DNA of 60,429 nt. Origin: an uncultured Lachnospiraceae bacterium. GTDB lineage: Bacteria; Bacillota; Clostridia; Lachnospirales; Lachnospiraceae. Positions 17,907 to 27,275 of this stretch are shown here, piece by piece. Position 1 is the stretch's first letter. Each line of letters begins with the position of its first letter. A program made the position numbers and the translations under genes. The stretch spans positions 1-60,429 of the forward strand of contig CAJTRA010000019.1 in assembly GCA_910578345.1 (NCBI GenBank). The letters run 5' to 3'. The notes beneath the pieces were generated by a model that ran no database searches, was not told the DNA's origin, and was given only the letters and a program-made list of their open reading frames with translations.

Positions 17907-19229
17907 TTATTCGGCGATGGAGGCAGTAATGCCTTCCGTCAGAGTGTCCATTAGTTCCTGCAGACTGATATGATTGGGATTGCCCTCAATCATAATATTA
18001 GCGAAATTGGTGCAGGCGTCCCAGTATTTGATGCCGACACGCTGTAAGTTGCCGTATTTTGACTGCTCCAGGATAGCCTGTACGGCAGGAATCTGTGCAG
18101 CGGCATCTGACGCGGCGGCGTTATGATTGGATGGTACTTGATTCTTCTCCACAAAGCGCAGATATTGGTTCTCCTCATTGGTCAGCCAGTCAGCCAGCTT
18201 CATGGCCCATTCTTTATGGGGCGAGTAGGCATTTACCCCCATCATTTTATAGCCGGTGAAGGAAGCCATCTGAACCTGCCTGCCCGCGCAGGTGAAGGTG
18301 GGCAGCTTGACAGCGCCATAATCCTTGCCCCAGACACTTCGGATCTGGGTGGCATTCCAGGTGCCGCTGACACCGGCAATCACGCTGCCGTCCTGCACTT
18401 TGGTAATAAAATCACTGTCTGTATTGAAGGAAAAGGCCGGATGCGTGGTGAGGTTTAAGATGGACTGTGCGATGTCCGTGCCTTTGACGGTCCCCTGTGT
18501 CGTGTTCCAGTTGCAATAGTTGGTGACATTGTCGCTGTTCAGACCCAGTTCGAGTCCTGTCTGACCGAAGAAAGCATACAGATACCAACCGGAGTTCAAC
18601 TCCATGGAAATCTGTTTCTCAGCAGCAGCGGCGGCAGCCAGAAGGCCATCCAGCGTCTGTACGTCCTGCTCTGTGAAATAGGTTTTGTCATAATATAAGA
18701 AATAACCGTTATCTGCAGTATAAGGAAAAGCATAGAGCGTATCGTGCCAGGATGCGGCGGCGATCGATTCCGGCACATTGGCGTCTGTAACGGCCTGTGC
18801 ATTGTCCACAGGTTCCAATACGCCGGCAGCCATCAGTCTTGTAAATTGGTCGTCGGGGAAGGAGAAAACATCTCCGGCACTATGGAGATCAGCCAGTACC
18901 ATGTTGCAGGTGTCAGAATCGGGCTGCGGGGTTAAAGTGATCTCAAACGACGCCTGTCCGGCATAATATTCTTTGAAAGAAGTTATCATCTCATCCAGCA
19001 TGTCGAAATCATCTTCCTCTGCCCAGACGGTCAACGGGATGGTCCCGGATTCCAGCGGCCTGGCAGATTCCGGCGCCGCGGCAGTTTCCAGTGTCTGTGC
19101 GGTTCCGGGAGATGTTGTGTCCTGAGAATCTGTATTCCTGGTGGTTTCGATGGCGTCCACAGCGGAGCAGCCGGTTAAAATTGCAGCAATCGTGAGGGCA
19201 CATGCTCCCCATTTCCATAACATGTTCAT
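17907..19229 (-). CDS. Orphan family 1 solute-binding lipoprotein
   Basis: A protein of 440 residues from ATG 19229 (a GTG at 19232 is nearly as good), preceded on the minus strand by AGGAGG. A hydrophobic signal peptide ends in the lipobox LTGC. A Thr/Ala-rich linker follows, then the solute-binding domain (IPLTVWAEEDDFDMLDEMI, later DDQFTRLMAAGVLEPVD). No permease or ATPase gene accompanies it; the next gene downstream is a chemoreceptor. It may serve an importer encoded elsewhere or act as a ligand-binding accessory of the receptor. Confidence 0.85.
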   Translation of the reverse strand: MNMLWKWGACALTIAAILTGCSAVDAIETTRNTDSQDTTSPGTAQTLETAAAPESARPLESGTIPLTVWAEEDDFDMLDEMITSFKEYYAGQASFEITLTPQPDSDTCNMVLADLHSAGDVFSFPDDQFTRLMAAGVLEPVDNAQAVTDANVPESIAAASWHDTLYAFPYTADNGYFLYYDKTYFTEQDVQTLDGLLAAAAAAEKQISMELNSGWYLYAFFGQTGLELGLNSDNVTNYCNWNTTQGTVKGTDIAQSILNLTTHPAFSFNTDSDFITKVQDGSVIAGVSGTWNATQIRSVWGKDYGAVKLPTFTCAGRQVQMASFTGYKMMGVNAYSPHKEWAMKLADWLTNEENQYLRFVEKNQVPSNHNAAASDAAAQIPAVQAILEQSKYGNLQRVGIKYWDACTNFANIMIEGNPNHISLQELMDTLTEGITASIAE

Positions 19230-19323
19230 CACCCATTTGCCTCCTGTAATTTTAATAGATAGAATAGAATGTGCCAATATGGCAGAAGATTATATAGCGT
19301 TCTATTGAAGCGGTATTAGTATA

Positions 19324-20235
19324 TCATATTCTGATAAAATATTCCAGCTCGAAAGCATACCCGTCCTTCTTATTCTGCTCGGACAGGGTATCGGTCTCGA
19401 TGATACAGAAGTCCTGTTCTTTCAGGACTTCTTTCATTTCATTTCGGACGGACTGAAAGTCTGCCATATGGGTAGAGATTCTGCGGCAGGCGTAACTGCC
19501 TTCCGGAAGAAGACGGAAGGTATCGCCGGATGGACCGGAGAAGGTTTCCTGTGCAGGAAGCTCCTGCGATCCGGGCCGGCCGGCGCCTTGTGAGGCGTCT
19601 GACAAATTTTGCAGCAGTGTCTGTGTGGATTCTTCACTGACAGTGAGAAACATACGGCGGTCATAGATGCCATTCATATATTCATGCAGGATCCCGGACG
19701 GATAGGAGGCTGTGATACCGGCCTGCTGTGCGGTGACGAACAGCTTTAAGATGTGCTGTCCGTAATATTTCGGGGTATCCATCTCCTCTAAGGGCACGGT
19801 GAGCAGGCATCTTCTGGCAACGGTACTCTGATAGAATCCGTCTGGCAGCAGGATCCCGCTCTTACTTTCGGGAATCTTAGCCATGCCAGTCACAGAACTT
19901 CCCATTTTCTGTAAGGTTTCCTGCAGTGCGCCAAGGCAGCTATGGATCTCCAGGATCTTCTGTTCTGCCAGAATCTTGCCATCGTAGAGCAATTTCTGCA
20001 GATTAATGGAATCCTTGCTGACATAGTTATTTAAATCTTTCAACGGGATACCGAGTTTGATGCAGACTGTGATCGCATCAAGCAGGTAGAGCTGGTTCTC
20101 CGTATAGTATCTATAGTTTGTCTCTGTGTTGACGAAAGCAGGTTTGAGAATGCCGATCTGATCATAATAGCGCAGAGACTTAATGCTTACATTTTTCAGT
20201 TTTGATACCTTTCCGATGGACATGTACTGACTCAT
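19324..20235 (-). CDS. MerR family transcriptional regulator
   Basis: A protein of 303 residues. The N-terminal winged helix is typical of MerR (MSIGKVSKLKNVSIKSLRYY, then NYRYYTENQL), followed by a dimerisation coiled coil (residues 85-120) and a C-terminal domain of about 160 residues that may be a GyrI-like effector-binding domain. ATG 20235 follows AAGGGAG. Its targets are unknown; the solute-binding protein gene lies downstream in the same direction. Confidence 0.85.
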   Translation of the reverse strand: MSQYMSIGKVSKLKNVSIKSLRYYDQIGILKPAFVNTETNYRYYTENQLYLLDAITVCIKLGIPLKDLNNYVSKDSINLQKLLYDGKILAEQKILEIHSCLGALQETLQKMGSSVTGMAKIPESKSGILLPDGFYQSTVARRCLLTVPLEEMDTPKYYGQHILKLFVTAQQAGITASYPSGILHEYMNGIYDRRMFLTVSEESTQTLLQNLSDASQGAGRPGSQELPAQETFSGPSGDTFRLLPEGSYACRRISTHMADFQSVRNEMKEVLKEQDFCIIETDTLSEQNKKDGYAFELEYFIRI

Positions 20236-20284
20236 TACCAAACTCCCTTATCTCATAACAGATCTTTCAGCCTGTACGACATTT

Positions 20285-20325
20285 TCTGCCCCAGTCAAAT
20301 CTTTAAACTATAACCCAGGGGCAGA
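20285..20325 (-). promoter_or_regulatory. Inverted repeat upstream of the MerR gene
   Basis: TCTGCCCC (20285-20292) and GGGGCAGA (20318-20325) form an 8-bp inverted repeat 50 bp upstream of the MerR start, next to a minus-strand TTGACT. It is a plausible autoregulatory site. The rest of the 369-bp gap up to 20610 shows only the phosphorylase terminator; a 73-codon frame at 20383-20604 has no supporting features. Confidence 0.4.
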
Positions 20326-20554
20326 GTTTAGCACAACATATTTTGTCATAACTCAGATAGAAAAACAACCCCTTTTGAAAAACTAGTGCCTGCGAAATAT
20401 ACAGCCACAGGATATGGTATAGAAGAGCTTCCCTGAAAAAGACAGATATTTGCAGGATTGTTCTTTACTCTTTACCGGGGAAGCACCAATAACGCTGTCT
20501 ATCAGGTAGGGCGCAGACTGCAAGGAGTACGGCAGAAGCGTTCGGGAGATAACA

Positions 20555-20597
20555 AAAGAAGCTGTTTCGCAAAATGCAGTGATTTTGCGAAACAGCT
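20555..20597 (-). terminator. Terminator of the cellobiose phosphorylase gene
   Basis: A 16-bp perfect stem, AGCTGTTTCGCAAAAT (20560-20575) with its complement (20582-20597). On the minus strand it is followed by TCTTTTGTT. Confidence 0.85.
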
Positions 20598-20610
20598 CCT
20601 TCACGGCGTT

Positions 20611-23046
20611 TTAGCCAAGAACGACCATCACATCATAATTGCGTTTTCCTTTCTTATAAGGAACCGTGCACCCATCGATTGATTGTCCATCTACGGTAAG
20701 GGACTTTACGCCCCTTTCTACCTTGTCGGGGTTTACGACTTTAATGTGGTAGATGCCTTCCCGGAATTTCCTGGTGATCTCGAAATCTCCGAATTCCTTC
20801 GGGATACAAGGATCGATCTTCAGTCCTTCATGGGTGGGAGATACGCCCAGAATATGCTGGGATATATTGACGAAAGTCCAGGCGGCGGTGCCAGTCAGCC
20901 AGCTGTTCTTGGCTTCCCCGTGGTACTTGGCGTCTGCACCGGCTACCATCTGGGAGTAGACATAGGGCTCTGTCCGGTGGATCTCACTGAACTCTTCCAC
21001 ATAGGAAGGGCAGGTCTTGCGGTAGATCTCGAACGCCCTGTCGCCGCGGCCGATCACGGTTTCTGCGATGGAAACCCAGGGATTGTTGTGGCAGAAGATG
21101 CCGGCATTCTCTTTGTATCCGGGCGGATAAGAAGAGATTTCTCCCAGTTCCAGATGATATCTGGTGTAGGCCGGCTGCAGGATCATCATACCGTATTTCG
21201 TATCAAGGTTTTCTTTGACGCAGTCAAGCGCACGCTCGGCAAGTCCTTCTTTGACGCCGATGCCGGCTAACGGACAGAAGCCGTTCGATTCAATGTAGAT
21301 CTGGCCCTCCTCACATTCTTTAGAGCCGATCTTACCGCCGTAAGCGTCGTAGGCGCGGAGGAACCAGTCGCCATCCCAGCCGTCCTGCAGGATGGTATCA
21401 TACATCTGCACTGCCTGCGCGCGGGCATAGTCTGCTTCTGTCTGATCGTTCATCAATTCGCATAACTGTGCATATTCTTTCCCATACTTGACAAACATGG
21501 CAGCAATAAATACAGATTCTGCAACAGGGCCTTCGGACGGTCCGAAAGTCTGGAAAGATTCTCCCGGATGCTCGGAGAAACAGTTCAGGTTCAGACAATC
21601 GTTCCAGTCTGCCCGTCCGATCAAAGGCAGGCCGTGAGGACCCTTATGGGTAACGATGTAGTCGAAGGAGCGTTTTAAGTGGTTCATTAAGGGCGCGGCC
21701 ACAGACATATCATTGTCGAAGGGAACAGGCTGTGTCAGAATCGAGGTATCGCCGCTCTCACGCACGTAAGCGGAGACACCTGCAATCAGCCATAAGGGAT
21801 CGTCGTTGAAGCCGCTGCCGATGTCCGCATTTCCCTTCTTGGTCAGAGGCTGGTACTGATGATAGGCGCTGCCGTCCTCGAACTGGGTGGAAGCGATATC
21901 GATGATCCGCTGCCTTGCGCGGTCGGGGATCAGATGTACGAAGCCCAACAGATCCTGGCAGGAATCCCGAAATCCCATACCCCGTCCGATGCCGGACTCA
22001 TAATAAGAGGCGGAACGGGACATGTTGAACGTCACCATACACTGGTACTGATTCCAGATATTGACCATGCGGTCCACCTTGTCATTGGAAGACTTGACAC
22101 TGTATTTGGACAGCAGGTCGTCCCAGTAGGCGCCAAGCGCAGCGAAAGCTTTCTCTACATCGGCATCCGTCTGATACCTGGACAGCATGGCGTTTGCAGG
22201 TTTCTTGTTGATGATGCCGGGAGATTCCCACTTGTCCTCTTCCGGGTTCTCCACATAGCCGAGGACGAAGACATAAGATTTCGTTTCGCCGGGCGCTAAC
22301 GTTACCTTGATGTGATGGGAGGCGATGGGAGACCAGCCGCTGGCGATGGAATTAGCAGACTGTCCCTTTTCTATGACTTCCGGATCCGCCACGCCGCGGT
22401 AAGCGCCAAGAAATGTGTCTCTGCTGGTGTCAAACCCTTCTATGAGAGTGTTGACGGAATAGATCGCGTAATGGTTGCGGCGTTCCCGGTATTCCGTCTT
22501 GTGGTAGATGACAGAGCCGGCCACTTCCACTTCACCGGTACTTAAGTTGCGCTGGAAGTTCCGGGAGTCGTCGTCCGCATTCCAGAGACACCATTCCAAA
22601 TAAGAAAAGAGAGAGAAGGTTTTGGAGGCGGAACTGTTGTTGGTCAGCTTTAGCTGGCTGATCTCACAAGGATCATCCATGGGAACAAAGGTGAGCAGGT
22701 CGGCTCTCAGTCCGTTCTTACTTCCGGTAAAACGGCTGTAGCCGATGCCGTGCCGGCATTCATAACTGTCCAGGTCTGTCTGGGTCGGCTTCCAGCCTGG
22801 ATTCCACACGCAGTCTTCGTCCTTGATATAGAAGTATTTCCCATTCATATCATTTGGCACATCGTTATAGCGGTAGCGGGTCAGACGCAGCAGTTTGGCA
22901 TCCTTGTAGAACGTATAGCCGCCACAGGTGTTGGAGATCAGGGTAAAGAACTCGCCGCATCCAAGATAATTGATCCAGGGAAGCGGAGTCCTCGGAGTGG
23001 TGATAACATATTCACGGTTGTCGTCGTCGAAATAGCCGAATTTCAT
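20611..23046 (-). CDS. Cellobiose phosphorylase (GH94)
   Basis: A protein of 811 residues, the length of clostridial cellobiose phosphorylase. It starts MKFGYFDDDNREYVITTPRT and has the hallmarks STGEVEVAGSVIYHKTEYRE, ESGIGRGMGFRDS, the catalytic ADWNDCLNLN (general acid probably Asp483) and HGEAKNSWLTGTAAW. The enzyme splits cellobiose with phosphate to glucose 1-phosphate and glucose in the cytoplasm. The start is fixed by AGGAGGT (minus strand, 23060-23054). The upstream palindrome with an AAACGATT core links it to the divergent LacI gene and to the importer at 27276. Confidence 0.93.
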   Translation of the reverse strand: MKFGYFDDDNREYVITTPRTPLPWINYLGCGEFFTLISNTCGGYTFYKDAKLLRLTRYRYNDVPNDMNGKYFYIKDEDCVWNPGWKPTQTDLDSYECRHGIGYSRFTGSKNGLRADLLTFVPMDDPCEISQLKLTNNSSASKTFSLFSYLEWCLWNADDDSRNFQRNLSTGEVEVAGSVIYHKTEYRERRNHYAIYSVNTLIEGFDTSRDTFLGAYRGVADPEVIEKGQSANSIASGWSPIASHHIKVTLAPGETKSYVFVLGYVENPEEDKWESPGIINKKPANAMLSRYQTDADVEKAFAALGAYWDDLLSKYSVKSSNDKVDRMVNIWNQYQCMVTFNMSRSASYYESGIGRGMGFRDSCQDLLGFVHLIPDRARQRIIDIASTQFEDGSAYHQYQPLTKKGNADIGSGFNDDPLWLIAGVSAYVRESGDTSILTQPVPFDNDMSVAAPLMNHLKRSFDYIVTHKGPHGLPLIGRADWNDCLNLNCFSEHPGESFQTFGPSEGPVAESVFIAAMFVKYGKEYAQLCELMNDQTEADYARAQAVQMYDTILQDGWDGDWFLRAYDAYGGKIGSKECEEGQIYIESNGFCPLAGIGVKEGLAERALDCVKENLDTKYGMMILQPAYTRYHLELGEISSYPPGYKENAGIFCHNNPWVSIAETVIGRGDRAFEIYRKTCPSYVEEFSEIHRTEPYVYSQMVAGADAKYHGEAKNSWLTGTAAWTFVNISQHILGVSPTHEGLKIDPCIPKEFGDFEITRKFREGIYHIKVVNPDKVERGVKSLTVDGQSIDGCTVPYKKGKRNYDVMVVLG

Positions 23047-23069
23047 GGTGTTTACCTCCTTTTTATGGG

Positions 23070-23099
23070 GGCATTTACTTAAACGATTAAGTAAATGCC
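23070..23099. promoter_or_regulatory. LacI-type operator in the phosphorylase leader
   Basis: A 30-bp palindrome with 14 of 15 positions paired, centred on TTAAACGATTAA (23079-23090). It lies just upstream of the phosphorylase ribosome binding site. The same AAACGATT core is found at the LacI promoter and at the importer promoter. Confidence 0.8.
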
Positions 23100-23190
23100 T
23101 AAAAAAAATATCGCTTTGCGATGCCCGTACAATCAATTCCATTTGACGCAGATTGGAAGGAAATGTGCGGTATTTACAGTGGATAAGCCG

Positions 23191-23219
23191 ATTATACAAA
23201 ACTGCAGAAATAATTGCAA
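23191..23219 (-). promoter_or_regulatory. Promoter of the cellobiose phosphorylase gene
   Basis: On the minus strand TTGCAA (23219-23214) and TATAAT (23196-23191) are 17 bp apart. The operator then lies about 90 bp downstream, so a roadblock mechanism is possible; a second, weaker promoter closer to the gene cannot be ruled out. Confidence 0.6.
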
Positions 23220-23297
23220 TGAAAATACAGAAGAAATTGAAAGGTGTACAGTTTGCACAAAAAAAGGGAAACTGGATTGCGAAATTAATAAAAATAC

Positions 23298-23326
23298 TAT
23301 AATATAAAAAAACACGAAAACGATTT
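23298..23326 (+). promoter_or_regulatory. LacI gene -10 and operator
   Basis: TATAAT (23298-23303) is followed 14 bp later by AAAACGATTT (23317-23326), so a repressor bound there would cover the transcription start. Confidence 0.6.
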
Positions 23327-23377
23327 AGTAGAATTTTTCCCTAATGGATGGGCGAAGAAGGCAGGAGGGGTGATATT

Positions 23378-24403
23378 ATGGTGTCGATGAAGGATATAGC
23401 GGCAGCGTGCGGTGTCTCGATAGCGACTGTGAGCAAAGCGATGAATGATCACCATGATATTGGGATAGAGACGAAAGAACGGATCAGGCAGGCAGCAAGA
23501 GAGATGGGCTATTTCCCGAATTCTGCGGCAAAGGCCCTGAAGACGAACCGCACCTATAATCTGGGTGTGCTTTTTGAGGTGGAAGGAAAAAGAAGTCTGA
23601 CGCATGACTATTTTGTCGGCGTACTGGAAAGTCTGAAGAATGCGGCGGAGGAGAAGGGGTATGATATCACCTTTATTAACGGGTGCCGGAGCAGGCAGGG
23701 AAGAATGACATTTCTGGAACACTGCAGATACAGAGGATTTGACGGCGTTGTCATCGTGTGCGTCAACTTTTATGATCCGGAGGTATTGGAGCTGGTCAGG
23801 AGCGGGATCCCGGTGGTCACGATCGATCATGCGTTTGACAATGTCTGTTCGGTCATCTCGGATAATGTCAGGGGCATGAGGGATCTGGTGCAGTATATCT
23901 ATCATAAGGGACACCGTAAGATTGCTTATATCCATGGCAGTGATTCGAGGGTTGCGGTCACGCACAGCAGGCTGTCCTCCTTCTACAGGACGATGGAGGA
24001 GCTGGGAATCCAATCTCCGGATACGTATATCAAGGCGGCGGGTTACAGAGATACGAAAGCAGCCGGGATTGCGACGGGAGAACTTCTGGACCTGGAGGAG
24101 CGGCCCACCTGTATCCTGTACCCTGATGACTTTGCATGTTACGGTGGTATCAATGTGATCAACGAAAGGGGTCTGAGCATACCGGGAGATATTTCTGTGG
24201 TGGGATATGACGGCATAAGAATTGCCAGACATCTGGAACCCAAGCTGACGACACTAAAGCAGGATACCAGAGGGCTTGGGAGAGAGGCGGCTGCAAAGGT
24301 GATCGATCTGATCGAACGGCCGCGGACGACGCTGATCGAACAGATCGTTGTGGAAGGAGAGGTCTATCCGGGTAATTCGGTGGCGGATTTGTCCTGCTTT
24401 TGA
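23378..24403 (+). CDS. LacI family transcriptional regulator
   Basis: A protein of 341 residues. The N-terminal helix-turn-helix and hinge are typical (MKDIAAACGVSIATVSKAMN, later GYFPNSAAKAL), followed by a periplasmic-binding-protein-like sensor domain. ATG 23378 follows AGGAGGGG. Divergent from cellobiose phosphorylase and with a matching operator at its own promoter, at the phosphorylase and at the importer, it is probably the local repressor for beta-glucan oligosaccharide use, released by cellobiose or a related sugar. Its last 40 bp overlap the convergent MATE gene. Confidence 0.92.
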   Translation: MVSMKDIAAACGVSIATVSKAMNDHHDIGIETKERIRQAAREMGYFPNSAAKALKTNRTYNLGVLFEVEGKRSLTHDYFVGVLESLKNAAEEKGYDITFINGCRSRQGRMTFLEHCRYRGFDGVVIVCVNFYDPEVLELVRSGIPVVTIDHAFDNVCSVISDNVRGMRDLVQYIYHKGHRKIAYIHGSDSRVAVTHSRLSSFYRTMEELGIQSPDTYIKAAGYRDTKAAGIATGELLDLEERPTCILYPDDFACYGGINVINERGLSIPGDISVVGYDGIRIARHLEPKLTTLKQDTRGLGREAAAKVIDLIERPRTTLIEQIVVEGEVYPGNSVADLSCF

Positions 24404-25740
24404 TGTCCGACAGCCTGATAGAAGATACTTAGGAATACCGCGCAAAGGCACCACGTTACAGGCTCTGCAGCGACGACGCCCGGATAGCCGAAAGCAGGTA
24501 CGATCAGGACAGCGCTGATGATCTTGACGGCCAGTTCGATCGCGCTGGATACGACGGGCAGAATCTTATGCCCCATTGCCTGCATGGTGTTGCGCAGAAC
24601 GAACAACACGCCCAGAGGAAAGAAGCAGAGTGTGCTTGCCCATAGATTTAACAGTGCGCCTGAAAGGATCGTTTCGTCTGAAGTCACAGTGATCCATAGG
24701 ATGATCGGTCTGGCAAGCAGAAAGGTGAGAGCGATCGATACGAGAGACCACAGGAATTCCATGTACAGCATTTTTCGGTTGCCCTCCACGATTCTCCTGT
24801 ATTCTCCGGCGCCGTAGTTCTGGCCGATGAAAGTGCTGCCGGCGCCAGCGATCGCACCAAGAGGAATCATGATCACTTCACGGATCCGGCAGGATGTCGT
24901 GTAGGCTGTTATGAGCGCGGTGCCAAGACGGTTGATCGCTCGCTGTAAGATGACCGACCCCATAGAGACGACCGACTCCATCAGCGCCATGGATAAGCCC
25001 GTGAAGAACATTTCTTTCAGGATGTCTTTGTGCAGGCGGAAATCTTGTCTGGATGGAAGGTATGCTCTGTAATTTCTGAAAATATAGATACCGCACAGCA
25101 GCGCGGAGACAACCTGGGCAATGACGGTTGCCAGAGCAGTTCCGCCGATGCCCATTTTCAGGACGACGACGAAGATCGCATCCAGGAATAAGTTTAACAG
25201 ACTGGAAAAGATGAGGAAATATAGCGGTGTTGTTCCATTGCCAACGGCCCGCAGATAACCGGAGCCGGCGTCATACAGTACCGTGGTGATCAATCCGGCA
25301 ATAATGATCACAATATACAGATGTGCCTGCGCAAAAATATCGTCCGGCGTCTTTAGCAGATACATTGCCGGTTTCAGGAAGAGGAGAAAAACAGCCGTCA
25401 GCAAAAGTGCGATCGTCAGATTTAATGTGATCATGGCAGCGGCGGCTTTCTGAAACAGTTTCTTCTCTCCTGCGCCGAAAAAGCGCGACAGGATGATACA
25501 GTACCCGTTGTTTAATCCCCACGTGCAGTTGACCAGGAGGGAATAGATCACGCCGACGGCTCCGATTGCCGCAATGGCCTCTGATCCCAGAAAGCGTCCT
25601 GCGATCATCGTGTCAACCAGATGATATACGTGCTGAAATAAGTTCCCGATCATGAGCGGTATCGCGAAAGCGATGATCAGACGGACGGGAGAGCCTTCTG
25701 TCATATTGGTGGTTTGTGTGGTTTCTGTCTTCTTTCTCAT
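24364..25740 (-). CDS. MATE family multidrug/metabolite exporter
   Basis: A protein of 458 residues with twelve predicted membrane helices in two halves, typical of MATE/NorM carriers (EGSPVRLIIAFAIPLMIGNL at the start, then VYHLVDTMIAGRFLG). It uses Na+ or H+ to expel organic cations or metabolites. ATG 25740 is preferred to an upstream ATG for its GAGGAAAC site. The 3' ends of this gene and the LacI gene overlap by 40 bp without a terminator between them. Confidence 0.92.
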   Translation of the reverse strand: MRKKTETTQTTNMTEGSPVRLIIAFAIPLMIGNLFQHVYHLVDTMIAGRFLGSEAIAAIGAVGVIYSLLVNCTWGLNNGYCIILSRFFGAGEKKLFQKAAAAMITLNLTIALLLTAVFLLFLKPAMYLLKTPDDIFAQAHLYIVIIIAGLITTVLYDAGSGYLRAVGNGTTPLYFLIFSSLLNLFLDAIFVVVLKMGIGGTALATVIAQVVSALLCGIYIFRNYRAYLPSRQDFRLHKDILKEMFFTGLSMALMESVVSMGSVILQRAINRLGTALITAYTTSCRIREVIMIPLGAIAGAGSTFIGQNYGAGEYRRIVEGNRKMLYMEFLWSLVSIALTFLLARPIILWITVTSDETILSGALLNLWASTLCFFPLGVLFVLRNTMQAMGHKILPVVSSAIELAVKIISAVLIVPAFGYPGVVAAEPVTWCLCAVFLSIFYQAVGHQKQDKSATELPG

Positions 25741-25862
25741 AAGTGTTTCCTCGTGTAGTTGATTAAGAATATGTAGGTAGTATAGCAGAGCGTTTCTCAA
25801 ATCGCAATGCCCGGTGCAAATGACAGAAGAGGAGTGTGTGTTTCTGATCAGGAAACGATGTA

Positions 25863-25891
25863 TTGTTCATGGCGGCATTGTATGCCATAAT
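25863..25891 (+). promoter_or_regulatory. Promoter of the esterase gene
   Basis: TTGTTC (25863-25868), 17 bp, CATAAT (25886-25891). Confidence 0.5.
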
Positions 25892-25982
25892 GAGGTTGGC
25901 GGTGAAGTTACAGACAGGCACAAGATCGTTATGCGCGGACACCATAAGTAGGGTCTGAAGCAACGCGGAAATGGAGAAAAAC

Positions 25983-27065
25983 ATGGGTCAATGGAATGGA
26001 TATGATAAGGAGAAAGAGCGTCTGGTCGAGCCGATGCATGATGAGCTGCAGTACTGCGGCAGGATTGATGATGAGGAGCCAGATGCACCGGTTTTTACGA
26101 TGCCGGCGAGCTTTGTGAGAATGGCTTTCACAGGATCTTCCTATGTGAAGGCGGTGGTAGTCAATAAACGGTATTATAACAGGTCCTTTCTGGGGGTTCT
26201 TCTGGATGAAGTGCAGAGTAAAGTGGAAGTGGAAAAGGACGGGGAACCACTGGTGCTTACCTTAGCAAAAGATCTTGAGAAAGGGACCGAACATATGGTC
26301 ACTCTCTTTAAGAGGATGGATAACTGTCATGAGTATGCATTCCTGGGTTTCTTATTGGAATATGGGGCGAAGGTCGTAAAAGCCCGGCCGCTTCCCCGGA
26401 AAAAGATAGAATTCTATGGGGATTCTGTTACGGCAGGAGAAGTCTGTGAAGCGGTTTCCTATTGCGGGAAACCGGATCCGGAGCATGAAGGAGAATTTTC
26501 CAACGCCTATTTTTCATATGCATGGATAACGGCCAGACGGCTGCATGCGCGAGTACACCTGGTGGCGCAGGGAGGAATTGCGCTGCTCGATGGGACAGGT
26601 TATTTCATGGATGGAAAGATTGGGATGGAAAGCAGCTACAGGAAGGTGCGTTTCTATCAGGAAGAAGGGGAAAGAGAAGATTGGGATTTCAAACGATACA
26701 CGCCGCATGTGGTAGTAGCGGCGATTGGTCAGAACGATGCATGGCCGAGGGATGTCATGCAGGAAGAACGAAGTGATGAGGCAGAGGCATGGAGACAGAA
26801 ATATAAAGAGTGGATTCTGTCCCTGCGTGCACAGTATCCGGAAGCATGGATTATTCTGGCGACCACGATCCTTTGGCACTCTGCCGGATGGGATAGAAGC
26901 ATAGGGAAAGTATGTGCGGAACTGAACGACCCGAAGATCACACATTTCCTGTATGAAGAGAATGGCAGAGGCACGCCTGGTCATATAAGGGTGCCGGAAG
27001 CGATGAATATGGCGTTGGAGCTGTCATCTTTCATCAATAGCCTTGGAGACGGTATTTGGGAGTAA
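25983..27065 (+). CDS. SGNH carbohydrate esterase, CE2-type acetyl esterase
   Basis: A protein of 360 residues in two parts: an N-terminal beta-sandwich of about 135 residues, then an SGNH hydrolase domain with nucleophile Ser148 in FYGDSVTAGE, AIGQND as the third block, and the catalytic His334 in GHIRVPE. This arrangement is that of CE2 acetyl esterases, which remove acetyl groups from xylan, glucomannan or their oligosaccharides. There is no signal peptide, so it should act on imported oligosaccharides. It is placed just before the Opp-type importer. ATG 25983 has GGAG seven bases upstream; an ATG at 25971 is possible. Confidence 0.85.
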   Translation: MGQWNGYDKEKERLVEPMHDELQYCGRIDDEEPDAPVFTMPASFVRMAFTGSSYVKAVVVNKRYYNRSFLGVLLDEVQSKVEVEKDGEPLVLTLAKDLEKGTEHMVTLFKRMDNCHEYAFLGFLLEYGAKVVKARPLPRKKIEFYGDSVTAGEVCEAVSYCGKPDPEHEGEFSNAYFSYAWITARRLHARVHLVAQGGIALLDGTGYFMDGKIGMESSYRKVRFYQEEGEREDWDFKRYTPHVVVAAIGQNDAWPRDVMQEERSDEAEAWRQKYKEWILSLRAQYPEAWIILATTILWHSAGWDRSIGKVCAELNDPKITHFLYEENGRGTPGHIRVPEAMNMALELSSFINSLGDGIWE

Positions 27066-27093
27066 AAAGTTTGGACTATCACTTTTACTAATG

Positions 27094-27120
27094 GGTGGAG
27101 AAGAAATTCTCCGCCTTCTT
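27094..27120 (+). terminator. Terminator after the esterase gene
   Basis: GGTGGAGAA (27094-27102) pairs with TTCTCCGCC (27107-27115) across a GAAA loop, followed by TTCTTTG. A run of 15 T follows at 27139-27153. Confidence 0.85.
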
Positions 27121-27160
27121 TGTGCATTTTTCACAATGTTTTTTTTTTTTTTTGATTTTA

Positions 27161-27214
27161 TTGTGCAAGTATACAGCGAGTGCTATAATAAGGGCAGAAT
27201 ACGAAATCGTTTAA
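27161..27214 (+). promoter_or_regulatory. Promoter and LacI-type operator of the oligosaccharide importer
   Basis: TTGTGC (27161-27166), 17 bp, TATAAT (27184-27189) with an upstream TGC extended element. AAATCGTTTAA (27204-27214), the reverse complement of the AAACGATT operator core, sits just after the transcription start. Confidence 0.8.
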
Positions 27215-27275
27215 GCAAAAAATTTATCTAAAAAACGAATCGTAATTTCTGAATAACAAACAGGAGGTAAGAAGT

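Noticed and set aside
20383..20604. 73-codon minus-strand frame between the phosphorylase and MerR genes
   Set aside because: It overlaps the phosphorylase terminator, has no ribosome binding site and shows no recognisable motif.
27139..27153. Run of 15 T
   Set aside because: It is a homopolymer between a terminator and a promoter and may vary in length; no function beyond AT-richness can be supported.
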